Source of the DNA: Haliclystus octoradiatus
Lineage: Eukaryota > Cnidaria > Staurozoa > Stauromedusae > Haliclystidae
DNA: 64,000 nucleotides
Direction: 5' to 3'
NCBI GenBank assembly: GCA_916610825.1
Contig: OU744449.1
Location: 2,492,001 to 2,556,000, forward strand
The notes under the pieces are model-generated. The model ran no database searches and was not told the DNA's origin. It was given only the letters and a program-made list of their open reading frames with translations. A program made the translations under genes and the position numbers. Shown here piece by piece: positions 1 through 8,072 of this stretch (position 1 is its first letter; the number at the start of each line of letters is the position of its first letter).

Positions 1-40
1 TCAAGGCACAGGTCGACTCTTTGAATAAAGGATGGTCCAT
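1..40 (-). CDS. Possible first codons of the next Polinton gene, cut by the window edge
   Basis: Reading leftward from an ATG at 40-38 the frame stays open for 13 codons to the edge. It lies 31 bases downstream of the preceding minus-strand gene, which fits the tight spacing of the other genes. By position it could be the major capsid protein, the main expected gene missing here, but 13 codons cannot prove that. Confidence 0.3.
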   Translation of the reverse strand, partial: MDHPLFKESTCAL

Positions 41-71
41 AGTAGTAGCAGGAGTATAGTAGTAATAGTTT

Positions 72-455
72 TCAACTGAAAATATCTTTCTTTGTTCTTT
101 TTGTTGTAGGTTTCTTTCGACCTGATCCACGTCCGATTGTCTTGGTAGTTACCCCACGACTAACGCTTGCCCCATTTCCAGCGTTGAATTTAAGCTGTTT
201 GGCTGGATAGGTAAGAGCATCATTCACCATAGACTCTAGACTTTGACGACCCCTTTTCTTCACGGCAGTTTTCAAGTTGACACCATTACCATAATCCTGC
301 ATGACATTCAATCCCGTTTTCAATGTGCGTTTTCCAATAGAGGTTAAACTCTTTTTCAAAATAGGTGAAAGAGTAGAGATAACACCTTTAAATAAATTTC
401 CCAAACCAAAACCACCACGTTGGCGAATCGGATAGGCTATGAATTGCGTCCTCAT
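72..455 (-). CDS. Small basic Polinton protein with an N-terminal QRGGFG motif
   Basis: The 127-residue product is rich in Lys, Arg and Gly. It starts with a short hydrophobic stretch followed by QRGGFG at residues 12-17 and a glycine/hydrophobic segment, and it ends in a basic tail. Basic glycine-rich proteins next to the capsid genes are typical of Polintons and adenovirus-like elements, where such proteins can be core or membrane-active minor virion proteins cut by the viral protease; that role is inferred here. The QRGG motif recurs in two other proteins of this element. The gene follows the minor capsid gene with a 45-base gap containing a GTT-rich run. No specific family is recognised with certainty. 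Confidence 0.6.
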   Translation of the reverse strand: MRTQFIAYPIRQRGGFGLGNLFKGVISTLSPILKKSLTSIGKRTLKTGLNVMQDYGNGVNLKTAVKKRGRQSLESMVNDALTYPAKQLKFNAGNGASVSRGVTTKTIGRGSGRKKPTTKRTKKDIFS

Positions 456-500
456 GTTGTTGCTGTTGTTGTTGTTGTTGATGTCGACTGTCCGACTCTA

Positions 501-1319
501 TCAATATCGTATAGGAGCGCGTCGAAAGAGTAGTGCCACTGACGTCTGCCCTTCTTGGAATGCTATCGGTTCGTTGAAACTAGTTGTTAAATAGATGTTG
601 ATGGTGTGTATGTAGTCTTGACTCAACGGTTTGAACTGTAACGTGGGGAAATTCATGTGATAGAAGTCACCTGGTCGTCCATCCAAGGGAACTGTCCTTA
701 GCAGTGGTGCAGACAGGTGACCGACATGTTGATTCTGGATAATGTCTGAATTGACGTGAATAACTTGAAATTGATGTTGTGGTGATGCAAGAAAGAGACT
801 GACATTATCACCTAAGTAATGATGATCATCGCCCAGTCGACTTTTAGCTTCCTCGTGATGTATGATTTTATCTGAGGGAAACCCCAGAATGAGAGCGATG
901 TCAGAGCGGTTGAAATCCAATGAGCAGTGCATGGGTACGTTCACCCACACACGTCCAGACTGTTTGTTATAGATCATTTCGAATGTCGGCGGTACATTAA
1001 TACCACTAGGAGTAGTGTTGCGATTGCGAACTTTAGCCTGTATTGCCAAAATCAATTCATCCACTGTACTGTAATAACCAGGTCGTAGATAAATCGGATA
1101 ACTGTGATGTGCACTCTTGAGAATTATCACATTTTTTTTAGGTCGTACGTTGTACCATGACTGTCTGAAGGAGATCTCTGTCAGGGCACATTCCCAATGA
1201 CCACTGGGCAAGGTGAGTGGTGTTGATAATTTGACTCTGAAATTAGATTCTGTGTTGTCTGGATGTAGGTCCAGACTACTAGTACTCGTCAATAGCACAT
1301 GCATAGAAGACCCATTCAT
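501..1319 (-). CDS. Polinton minor capsid (penton-like) protein
   Basis: This 272-residue protein has the look of the Polinton minor capsid protein, a single jelly-roll that forms the five-fold vertex. Near the N-terminus it has the pattern of an unfolded strand, then FRVKLSTPLTLPSG (about residues 28-41), then WECALTEISF, which resembles the opening strands of this family, followed by beta-rich sequence throughout. Its ATG overlaps the stop of the integrase by four bases (ATGA-type overlap at 1316-1319), so the two genes are packed as one transcription unit. Length fits the family. The assignment rests on recalled family patterns and gene order, not on a search. The frame is intact. Confidence 0.72.
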   Translation of the reverse strand: MNGSSMHVLLTSTSSLDLHPDNTESNFRVKLSTPLTLPSGHWECALTEISFRQSWYNVRPKKNVIILKSAHHSYPIYLRPGYYSTVDELILAIQAKVRNRNTTPSGINVPPTFEMIYNKQSGRVWVNVPMHCSLDFNRSDIALILGFPSDKIIHHEEAKSRLGDDHHYLGDNVSLFLASPQHQFQVIHVNSDIIQNQHVGHLSAPLLRTVPLDGRPGDFYHMNFPTLQFKPLSQDYIHTINIYLTTSFNEPIAFQEGQTSVALLFRRAPIRY

Positions 1320-2413
1320 ATTGTTGTCACGTCACTCGCAGGTATCCACGAGTTGAAAGAATCAGGGTAGCCTTCCCAACGCACAAAATAGAGTAGTTGA
1401 TTGTTGACTTTCTTCTTTTTCAATATTTTATCGATCCGCGATGTCGAAGCTTCATGGACAGACTGAAGTTCATGCTCGTAAAAAGTGCCTGTTATAGACT
1501 CATTTTGGAGATCTTCTAAGCGATAGACAGTGACGTCATTGCCATGTCCAGTGATAACATGGGTCACTTTGAATATCTCAGCCGTCCATCGTGCTAGGAA
1601 TCCTTTTCTGAAAGTAGTTCTATTGTGACTTATTCGTACTTTATCCCCCACTTTAAGTTTCGGTTTGTTTGTTTGTTTCTTACTCTTCTTACCATACAAA
1701 TTCATCCAAGCCAAGGTCTGAGTTTCAGCATTGACATCTTCTGGTCTCATTTGGATGGATCGATGATAGCCTCGATTGTATCTGGAAACCAATTGTGGAA
1801 GTACATCAATGTATTTCCTAGTGTTCTTATAGGTGAAGTAGGTAAACATGAGTTGTTTAAAGGTGCGATTGACACGTTCCACCACAGTAGCCTTTCGTTC
1901 ACTGTTTGTGGAAAACATTTTAATCTTTTTTCTCGCAAGTAAGCGTTGAAAAGTGCTATTGTAAAATTCTGTCCCTCTGTCCACTTGAATCGTTCTAGGT
2001 TGACGTCCAGATAGCAGGATAGTGTTGAAGGCTTTGGTGAGCTCTGCCCCAGTCTTTGTTTTCAGAGGAACAACCCACAGGAACTTGGAGAGAACATCAA
2101 TGCACGTCAGCAGGTATTTATAACCACGATTAACCTTGGCTAATTTGGGTAGAAACACTAAATCCATACACCATTGCTGATCCATATCGTACACCATCAC
2201 TTGTCTCGTTTTGAAATTGATGCGTGCTGGTCTATGACGAGTGTAGGTTAATTGCTCCTTCAACCATTCTCGCACGTCAGCTTGTTTGACATCGGGCAGT
2301 TGTTTTCTTGCTTCTTTGTACAGTCGCGTTTGCCCCGAGAATGAGGCTGGACTATCTAACGAATAGTATAGTGATTGCAAAGTATTGGCTATCTCATTCT
2401 CACTCTCTGACAT
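1316..2413 (-). CDS. Polinton integrase (RVE, DDE type) with C-terminal chromodomain
   Basis: The product is a retroviral-like integrase that would insert the element into host DNA. The catalytic acidic residues are visible in order: Asp in MDLVF, Asp in QVDRGTEF and Glu in VVERVNRTFK, with the DD-35-E type of spacing. The C-terminus holds a chromodomain (IDKILKKKK, then YFVRWEGYPDSFNSWIP), which in this family can target integration to histone marks. I chose the ATG at 2413 (MSESENE) because the family usually starts a few residues before the LYYSLDSPASF-like segment; an upstream in-frame ATG at 2470 would add 19 residues. No frameshift or stop is seen. It is the first gene of a tight pair with the minor capsid gene. 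Confidence 0.92.
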   Translation of the reverse strand: MSESENEIANTLQSLYYSLDSPASFSGQTRLYKEARKQLPDVKQADVREWLKEQLTYTRHRPARINFKTRQVMVYDMDQQWCMDLVFLPKLAKVNRGYKYLLTCIDVLSKFLWVVPLKTKTGAELTKAFNTILLSGRQPRTIQVDRGTEFYNSTFQRLLARKKIKMFSTNSERKATVVERVNRTFKQLMFTYFTYKNTRKYIDVLPQLVSRYNRGYHRSIQMRPEDVNAETQTLAWMNLYGKKSKKQTNKPKLKVGDKVRISHNRTTFRKGFLARWTAEIFKVTHVITGHGNDVTVYRLEDLQNESITGTFYEHELQSVHEASTSRIDKILKKKKVNNQLLYFVRWEGYPDSFNSWIPASDVTTI

Positions 2414-2417
2414 TGTG

Positions 2418-2621
2418 CTAGACGTCAGTCGAGTGAGTTGATAATGTAGTGGAAGCTTCACGTGGGGCAAGCCCCTCCTGCTCTTCCTCTACCTCTAAGC
2501 AAGTGGGGTCTTTTGATGGACCGTCTACTTCCCCTTTTGTAAAATCAACGTCTGAACTACAGCAAATCAATAGACAGCGTACCTTTTTGAAGATATCTTT
2601 TGCATCCACATTAACAGACAT
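2418..2621 (-). CDS. Possible small acidic ORF just upstream of the integrase
   Basis: A 67-codon frame ends with TAG only four bases before the favoured integrase ATG, the tight spacing seen between other genes here. The product is acidic in its second half and has Cys-Cys pairs (LLICCSS). I do not recognise it. It overlaps the longer alternative integrase start in another frame, so at most one of the two is likely real. It may simply be leader sequence. Confidence 0.25.
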   Translation of the reverse strand: MSVNVDAKDIFKKVRCLLICCSSDVDFTKGEVDGPSKDPTCLEVEEEQEGLAPREASTTLSTHSTDV

Positions 2622-2688
2622 GCTTCCATAACAAGAGGTTACAAATAACTAATACAATTCTCCTAAAACGAATACTTATATCAAGTGA

Positions 2689-3531
2689 TCACTCTAATGA
2701 GAAGGATTTATTAGCTGTTGAAGATAGCCATGATTTGTTCTTCTCTTTAAAAGGTGTACTTCGAAATAAGGGTGATGATGATAATTTTCGTGTTGCTTTA
2801 CCACCTCCTTTCTTTGCTTTGCTTTCAGTTTTCTTATACATTCGCATTGTCTCTAACTGAGTGGGATTCCTTATCCATTGCATGGGAACATTCAGTTGAG
2901 CTAATAACTTGGAAAACACAGCCGTATGAACGTCCGGTAAGTTGCTATCTTTAGTTTTGCGAGTGCGGAAAGTGCTGTTTACGAGATCACTAATATTGGA
3001 GCCTTCAACGATGCGATTCTTGAATAGCAATTCACCTTTGCTATTCCATCCACTGACATCAGGATTAGCTTTGATCATCTGCAGCAACATCTTGGCTTGT
3101 GACTTGGCTGTTTTAGGTAGCATGGCTAACGTTCTCTGCTCAACAGCGTCGAGCTGATTTGAATTTGTCTTCTCAACAGATGATTGCTTGACAGCATTAG
3201 GGGGTGAAACAACCGCCAAAGTGTCATCATCGTCAGGATTATGTTCCTGTACAACACGCTTGTGGACAACATTAACATCTTTAGGTTTCATCACTGTTTG
3301 ACGTCGTTTTTGAAATTCTGCCAGCTCCTCAGTGAACATTTTGACTTTTTCATCGTTAGGAATGTCAGTCCTAGTCAAGGTGTCATCCATTTCATGTTCA
3401 GCCTTTACCATGGCTGCTTTCTCTGGTTGTAGGGTAGGGTTCACATTGGATTTAAGTGATGTTAGCTGACGAAGCATTCCCTCATAAGCATCAGACGTCA
3501 ACACCACGTGTTTTCTATAATGATTGCTCAT
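2689..3531 (-). CDS. Conserved Polinton protein of unknown function
   Basis: This 280-residue protein matches, from memory, a family found in most animal Polintons between the ATPase and integrase genes. It has a charged, probably coiled-coil N-terminal half (residues about 40-100). The conserved C-terminal part has MLPKTAKSQAKMLLQMIKAN, then WNSKGELLFKNRIVEGSNI and DLVNSTFR, and a Lys/Ser-rich tail. The mid part reads like a small helical DNA- or capsid-associated domain, but no catalytic residues are seen. It ends 58 bases before the next small minus-strand frame and begins 9 bases after the end of the 105-residue gene, so it is probably co-expressed with it. Function is unknown. Confidence 0.68.
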   Translation of the reverse strand: MSNHYRKHVVLTSDAYEGMLRQLTSLKSNVNPTLQPEKAAMVKAEHEMDDTLTRTDIPNDEKVKMFTEELAEFQKRRQTVMKPKDVNVVHKRVVQEHNPDDDDTLAVVSPPNAVKQSSVEKTNSNQLDAVEQRTLAMLPKTAKSQAKMLLQMIKANPDVSGWNSKGELLFKNRIVEGSNISDLVNSTFRTRKTKDSNLPDVHTAVFSKLLAQLNVPMQWIRNPTQLETMRMYKKTESKAKKGGGKATRKLSSSPLFRSTPFKEKNKSWLSSTANKSFSLE

Positions 3532-3540
3532 CTTGATAAT

Positions 3541-3858
3541 TCACTTGAGAATGAGACTGGCCAATGCACCGAGTAAAGCAGAAAGAAACCCTCCTCGTTG
3601 ATTAACCAATAGTGTCCTTCGACTTTTCACACTTCGTTTAGGTTGTGATAGTTTACGTAGTACAGTCTTTTTAGAAGCTAATTTTCGCTTTAATTGGGAT
3701 GAGATTGGAACACGTCCTTTCAACACGTTCAATACAATATCACAGATGGAGTGTATCAGATCAGGTTTGGCTGTTTTCAACACTTTTACTTGATCAGCGC
3801 ACTTGCAATCTTTTAACGCTTTCAGCAAGGGTAGATTCCTCTGTAACCGCTTCGTCAT
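3541..3858 (-). CDS. Small Polinton protein with QRGGF motif and hydrophobic C-terminal tail
   Basis: The 105-residue product has a Leu/Lys-rich helical N-terminal part, a very basic middle (KRKLASKKTVLRKL), and then QRGGF at 87-91 followed by a hydrophobic tail, LSALLGALASLILK. A short protein with this RGGF-plus-hydrophobic end is, as I recall, widespread in Polintons and related adenovirus-like elements. The tail looks like a membrane-active or capsid-anchoring peptide and the GG step looks like a maturation-protease site; both are inference. It lies between the packaging ATPase and the 280-residue conserved protein. Confidence 0.65.
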   Translation of the reverse strand: MTKRLQRNLPLLKALKDCKCADQVKVLKTAKPDLIHSICDIVLNVLKGRVPISSQLKRKLASKKTVLRKLSQPKRSVKSRRTLLVNQRGGFLSALLGALASLILK

Positions 3859-3966
3859 GATCTTCTGCCGTACTCAGTGACTGTTCATGTCCAACTGATG
3901 TGAAACTTGTTGTTTTGAATCTTTTGTAATGCTTGCCTTTCCATTTCTAGGTGATGGTATTGTTGA

Positions 3967-4704
3967 CTACAATCTCTCATCCATCCTTTTGCGGTTGAAC
4001 CTGGTGGAAGGAGTTTCGTTGGAAGGTATGTAGATGTATTGCGGTTGTTCGTCTGGTAGTATTCTAGCTCGGTAGCGGTAATCTTCAATGGTAGTCGGCT
4101 TCAAGTCGAGAAAAAGATAAGAGTGAGGTTGTCGAACGGCATCTTCGTAAGCTGATTGAAGAAATTTCACATTACCAGGACTCACCTGCTTGGCCAAATG
4201 AGTGAATTGAGAAGAGTCTCGTGGATTCTTGAATACTGTCATGTAGCTAGCATTAAGTGATATCTCCCGTTGATCTTTGTGGAATAGATTTTGTGTGTTG
4301 AATACAACGCTGTTGTTGTCATGACGACCCTTGAAAAATAAAGCTGATATTATGGCATTAGAAGCCTGATCCATAAAGTCATCCAAAATAATAAGAGCAT
4401 TCGTCTCAACATCAGATCGAGATTCCAGATCCTCGGGAATTCCTTCAATGTATTGAACGGGAATGTTGAGTGCTTTAAGTTTCGCATACACTTCTGATTG
4501 ATGTTTAGCATAACACCAGATGACTTGTTGAATTCTGGGGGTTATCATTTCATCCATGTGAGCTAGTAAGCGTAGAATGAATGTTGATTTTCCACTCTGA
4601 GAACTTCCACTTGTGAGCAAAGAAAATGGATGAATCATGCGCATGTCTATGGACTCCATTTCGGATGATGTAGTGACGTAACTGATCGTTTCTAAGAAGG
4701 TCAC
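3967..4704 (-). CDS. Polinton DNA-packaging ATPase (FtsK/HerA type)
   Basis: The 245-residue product is the genome-packaging ATPase of the element. It carries a Walker A P-loop, SGSSQSGKST (about residues 32-41), and a Walker B strand, ALIILDDFMD (about 103-112), the order and spacing of the A32-like packaging ATPases of Polintons and related viruses. The following VVFNTQNLFHKD segment fits the sensor strand region. It would use ATP to pump element DNA into a capsid. The frame is intact. It is the first minus-strand gene from the divergent promoter shared with PolB. A later ATG in the same frame (MESIDMRM) could also serve as start. Confidence 0.9.
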   Translation of the reverse strand: MTFLETISYVTTSSEMESIDMRMIHPFSLLTSGSSQSGKSTFILRLLAHMDEMITPRIQQVIWCYAKHQSEVYAKLKALNIPVQYIEGIPEDLESRSDVETNALIILDDFMDQASNAIISALFFKGRHDNNSVVFNTQNLFHKDQREISLNASYMTVFKNPRDSSQFTHLAKQVSPGNVKFLQSAYEDAVRQPHSYLFLDLKPTTIEDYRYRARILPDEQPQYIYIPSNETPSTRFNRKRMDERL

Positions 4705-4941
4705 TTACACATTTATAATTGAATCTACTTATACTAATTTCGTTGTTTCGTTCAAGCATGATTTAAAACAATGAATGGAATGTCACACCAGCCCAACCAT
4801 CCAACTGTGATTAATTGAATGTAAAATGTTTCACCAACTTTCCAACTGTGATCCATTGCATATAAAAATGTTTCATTTCAGACATTACAATCATTCAACG
4901 TCCTGACTTTCATACAGTGAGTGCATCCTTGAATTTTGAAA
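4705..4941. promoter_or_regulatory. Divergent promoter between packaging ATPase and PolB genes, with repeated module and TATA box
   Basis: The 237-bp gap separates the minus-strand structural cluster from the plus-strand PolB gene. It contains two imperfect copies of a module that begins CCAACTGTGAT and continues to a TAAAATGTTTCA-like word (about 4798-4836 and 4848-4882). The second copy holds TATAAAA at about 4860-4866, some 75 bases before the PolB ATG. The duplication suggests a repeated regulatory site; transcription factor identity is unknown. Confidence 0.5.
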
Positions 4942-5478
4942 ATGGCTCCACCATCTCCTTGTCAAATTTGTGGAAAATCATTCACCACCAATTATCGAAT
5001 GAAGCGTCACATGACCACTCATGGAGATGTCTATGCAGAAAGTTGTGAGATATGTGGAAGGACCTTCAAGCATAGAAACAACCTCATTTGCCATCGACGA
5101 CGAGTTCACAATCTCGGCAAGGTTCTGCGTCAAGCAGCTGTTGTTACTGCATCACAGAATGCGATTAGAGATGATGATGATGATGATGTCGACTTGTTCG
5201 ACTTATTGCAAGATTGTACTCAACCAACACCACCACGTCCATCCCCACCCCTGGCTGATGGTCATGTTGATAAGGATGATGATGTTAACAATGACGTTAC
5301 TGAAATGGATTTGTATGACTTGTTGCAAGACTGCCCTTGGCCAGACCATGAAAATACGAAGGCTCACAAGGATGCCAACATGGTAATGCCACCGGTCAAC
5401 AGTGAAGAGATTAATCAAGACAATGTGATGGATTGGGTAGATGATGTGCCTGCTGTGATAGAAGAAGAAGTTGATAAT
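4942..5478 (+). CDS. PolB exon 1: C2H2 zinc fingers and acidic repeats
   Basis: This exon codes for 179 residues. Two fingers are visible: CQICGKSF with paired His downstream, and CEICGRTFKHRNN with a His pair. They are followed by two related acidic segments, each with an L-x-DLLQDC core (DLFDLLQDC and DLYDLLQDC), about 45 residues apart. The exon ends at GATAAT before GTAAGT in phase 0. Fingers this far upstream may bind the element's own termini or host DNA (inference). Confidence 0.75.
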
Positions 5479-5606
5479 GTAAGTTGCACACCTTACATAT
5501 TTTTGTTGTTGTTTTGTTTTTAACAGATGATGATGCGTTTCTCCAATCTGTTGATGATATGTACAGTTCCATTTATGTCTAATTACTTCTGCGGTTTATC
5601 CTTCAG

Positions 5607-7846
5607 GTCAAATCAACTACTGACTTTGATGTTGACGCCACATTGCAATCGTTGTTTCGTCAGTACCCACCTGCTGATACGTCGTCGTCTACTTCATTGA
5701 ATTACAAAGATGCTCAGATTGCGATAGATCACGATGGACAGTATCACTGTGACAAGTGTGACATCTGGTTTGTGTGTCGAGAGCAATGGCATTCGCACTG
5801 TCAAGCTCATGACATCACTCACCCTTACACCTGCCAGCATTGTTTTAAGACATATCAACGAAAGCTCCATCTGGCTATGCATATCCAATCCGGTTGTCCT
5901 GCTTTGATCGACAATAGTCTGATACAACAACGTGGTGGAAATGACATGTCTGGTGATAATGTTGATGATGATGATGATGACGCACCCCTTCCAGCGTTAA
6001 CAACAGAATTGAGTGATCCTCCTATATTGATTAGACAATCTCTTAATCAAACAGTTTCTTTGTACAGAAAGACATTTGAAGACATTCACCACAAGAATCT
6101 TCTAAAACGTTTGAAAGATGTCATCAGTATGCAAGAACCTGTCATCAAAACCCAGTCAGATCTCCGTCACGGTATCAAATTCTTTATGACGTTATCTACC
6201 GTCTTCAAGAAATTCACAGATGAGACTGAAAAGACCGATCCACCTGTCATATTCAATACGGAAATCTTTCGGTTTCTTCCCAACGATGATGACAACACCA
6301 TCTATCTACAATCTATGATGGACATGGCTTACAATCAGCTTTTGAACAAACTAGAAGGATTCGAGCAGAATGGTTCATCGTGGATTATTGATTATTTCAA
6401 TCATCTGGATTTAAATGTAGTCATCTACGATCCTCTTCGAGCCTCGTCTTATCTACCTCTTCCTGCTGATTTAATGGCTAAGCGTGCCATGGTTAACGTG
6501 CAGAACAATGATGAAAAATGTTTTGTCTGGGCAGTACTGGCTAGTTTGCTTAATATACCTGTCAATGCACATCGTCTCAGTCATTATGAACATCTAACGC
6601 ATCTATTGAAGCTGGATGGATTACATTTTCCAATGGCACTCAAAGACATTGGACAATTTGAACGTATGAATGATATCAGTGTTCATGTGTTCAGTTTCGT
6701 CATGGAAGAGTCTGCCAGAGGTAAACCAAAGAGTATTGTCATTCCACTTCGCATTTCTGAGAAAAGACGATATACCAGACATGTCAATCTATTGTTCTGG
6801 ACTGATGAAAATGATGGTGATGATGTGGAAGCTACACCCAGATCACATTATGCATGTGTCAAAAATATGAGTGCTCTACTTGGCTCTCAGCTAAGTAAAC
6901 GTCATCATCACAAAGATTTCTGTGATTATTGTCTACAGAGTTTTGGGAGTGCTCGAGTTCGAGATGCACATATGGAAAAATGTAAGCATACAGGAGCACA
7001 ACGTGTCAGACTTCCAGAGAAAGATGATCGTCACAAGAAAGACAAAGTTTTCTTCAGGAACACCCAGAAACAGGTGCATTTACCCTTTGTAATGTATGCG
7101 GACACGGAGGCCTTGTTAATGAAGCAGACTACCTGTCAACCTAACCCTAGCAGATCATCTACTACAGTCACTCAGAATCACGTCGCTTGTGGTTTTGGCG
7201 TCTTGGTCAAGAGTAGTCAACCTGAATTCGATGAGACTCCCTACATCTATCGTGGTGAAAATGCTATGGAAAAGTTCTTGGACTATGTTCTTGAAAAAAG
7301 TTGGCAGTTGCGTGAGAAACTCAGAAGCGTTGTCCCTATTGTGATGTCTACTGAAGAGGAAATGGCCTACGAGCAAGCTGACCTGTGTCACATTTGTGAA
7401 AAAGGAGGTTTTGTTTCTGGTGTGCAACATGACAGTCATTTAAAGGTGAAAGATCACAACCATTTGACGGGTGAATATCGTGGTGCTGCTCACAGTGGTT
7501 GCAACCTAAATTATCGTGTCAATGCGGATCGTATTCCTATACCGTGTGTCATGCATAATTTACGAGGGTATGATGCACATCACATCTTGTCCGCTTTCAA
7601 AGAACGACATGCTGGTAAGCAAATACATTGTATTCCAAACACCATGGAAAAGTATGTCTCGTTTACGGTTGGTGGTGTACGTTTCATTGACTCCCTGCAA
7701 TTTCTTAATGCGAGTCTTGGTACACTGGTCAGCAATCTCAATGATTCACAGTTGACAGTCACTCGTACTCACTTGGGGAAGAATTCGCCTGTCAATTTGA
7801 ATGAGCGTCTGTCACTCGTCAAGCGTAAAGGTGTCTATCCTTATGA
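5607..7846 (+). CDS. PolB exon 2, part before the insertion: fingers, Cys/His region, exonuclease and zinc segments
   Basis: The exon follows a TTCAG acceptor. It reads through two C2H2 fingers (CDKCDIWF and CQHCFKTYQ), an acidic run after a QRGG motif, a long helical part, then KCFVWAVLASL (Cys codon 6519-6521) and SHYACVKN (His codon 6846-6848), then a C2HC finger, the 3'-5' exonuclease motif YADTEAL, and a metal-binding HNH/endonuclease-VII-like segment. It stops being PolB at 7846, where the left LTR begins. Read-through into the LTR meets a stop at 7860-7862. Confidence 0.85.
7843..7846 (+). repeat. Target site duplication, left copy (ATGA)
   Basis: ATGA directly before the left LTR is repeated directly after the right LTR at 12206-12209. 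A 4-bp duplication fits some Ty3/gypsy integrases. Confidence 0.85.
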
Positions 7847-8005
7847 TGTTGGTTTAGCATGAGTTAGAGGCCAGCCTCGTGATAGAATGTATAAGTAAGT
7901 GGATCAAGAGATGTGAGACAGAAGAGTTTTGAAGTGGATCTGAATTATACTTGATGTTGTTATATTACTAACGTTGTATTCTTTATGTATTTATCCGACT
8001 CTACA
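7847..8005 (+). repeat. Left LTR of the gypsy element
   Basis: 159 bp, from TGTTGG to CTACA. It is unusually short for a gypsy LTR. No mismatch to the right LTR was found by eye. Confidence 0.95.
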
Positions 8006-8024
8006 TTGGCACAGTGGATAGATT
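8006..8024 (+). promoter_or_regulatory. Likely tRNA primer-binding site
   Basis: The sequence starting TGGCACAGTGG one base inside the LTR has the TGG start expected to pair with a tRNA CCA end. I cannot name the tRNA. Confidence 0.5.
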
Positions 8025-8072
8025 TATATATTTTTTTTTTCATGCATATATAATCAACCATATTTTTACGTT

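Noticed and set aside
1625..1942. 105-codon plus-strand frame opposite the integrase
   Set aside because: It is an antisense shadow of the well-supported integrase gene and has no recognisable domain.
5021..5386. 121-codon frame overlapping PolB exon 1
   Set aside because: Met-rich out-of-frame reading of acidic GAT-repeat codons in the zinc-finger exon.
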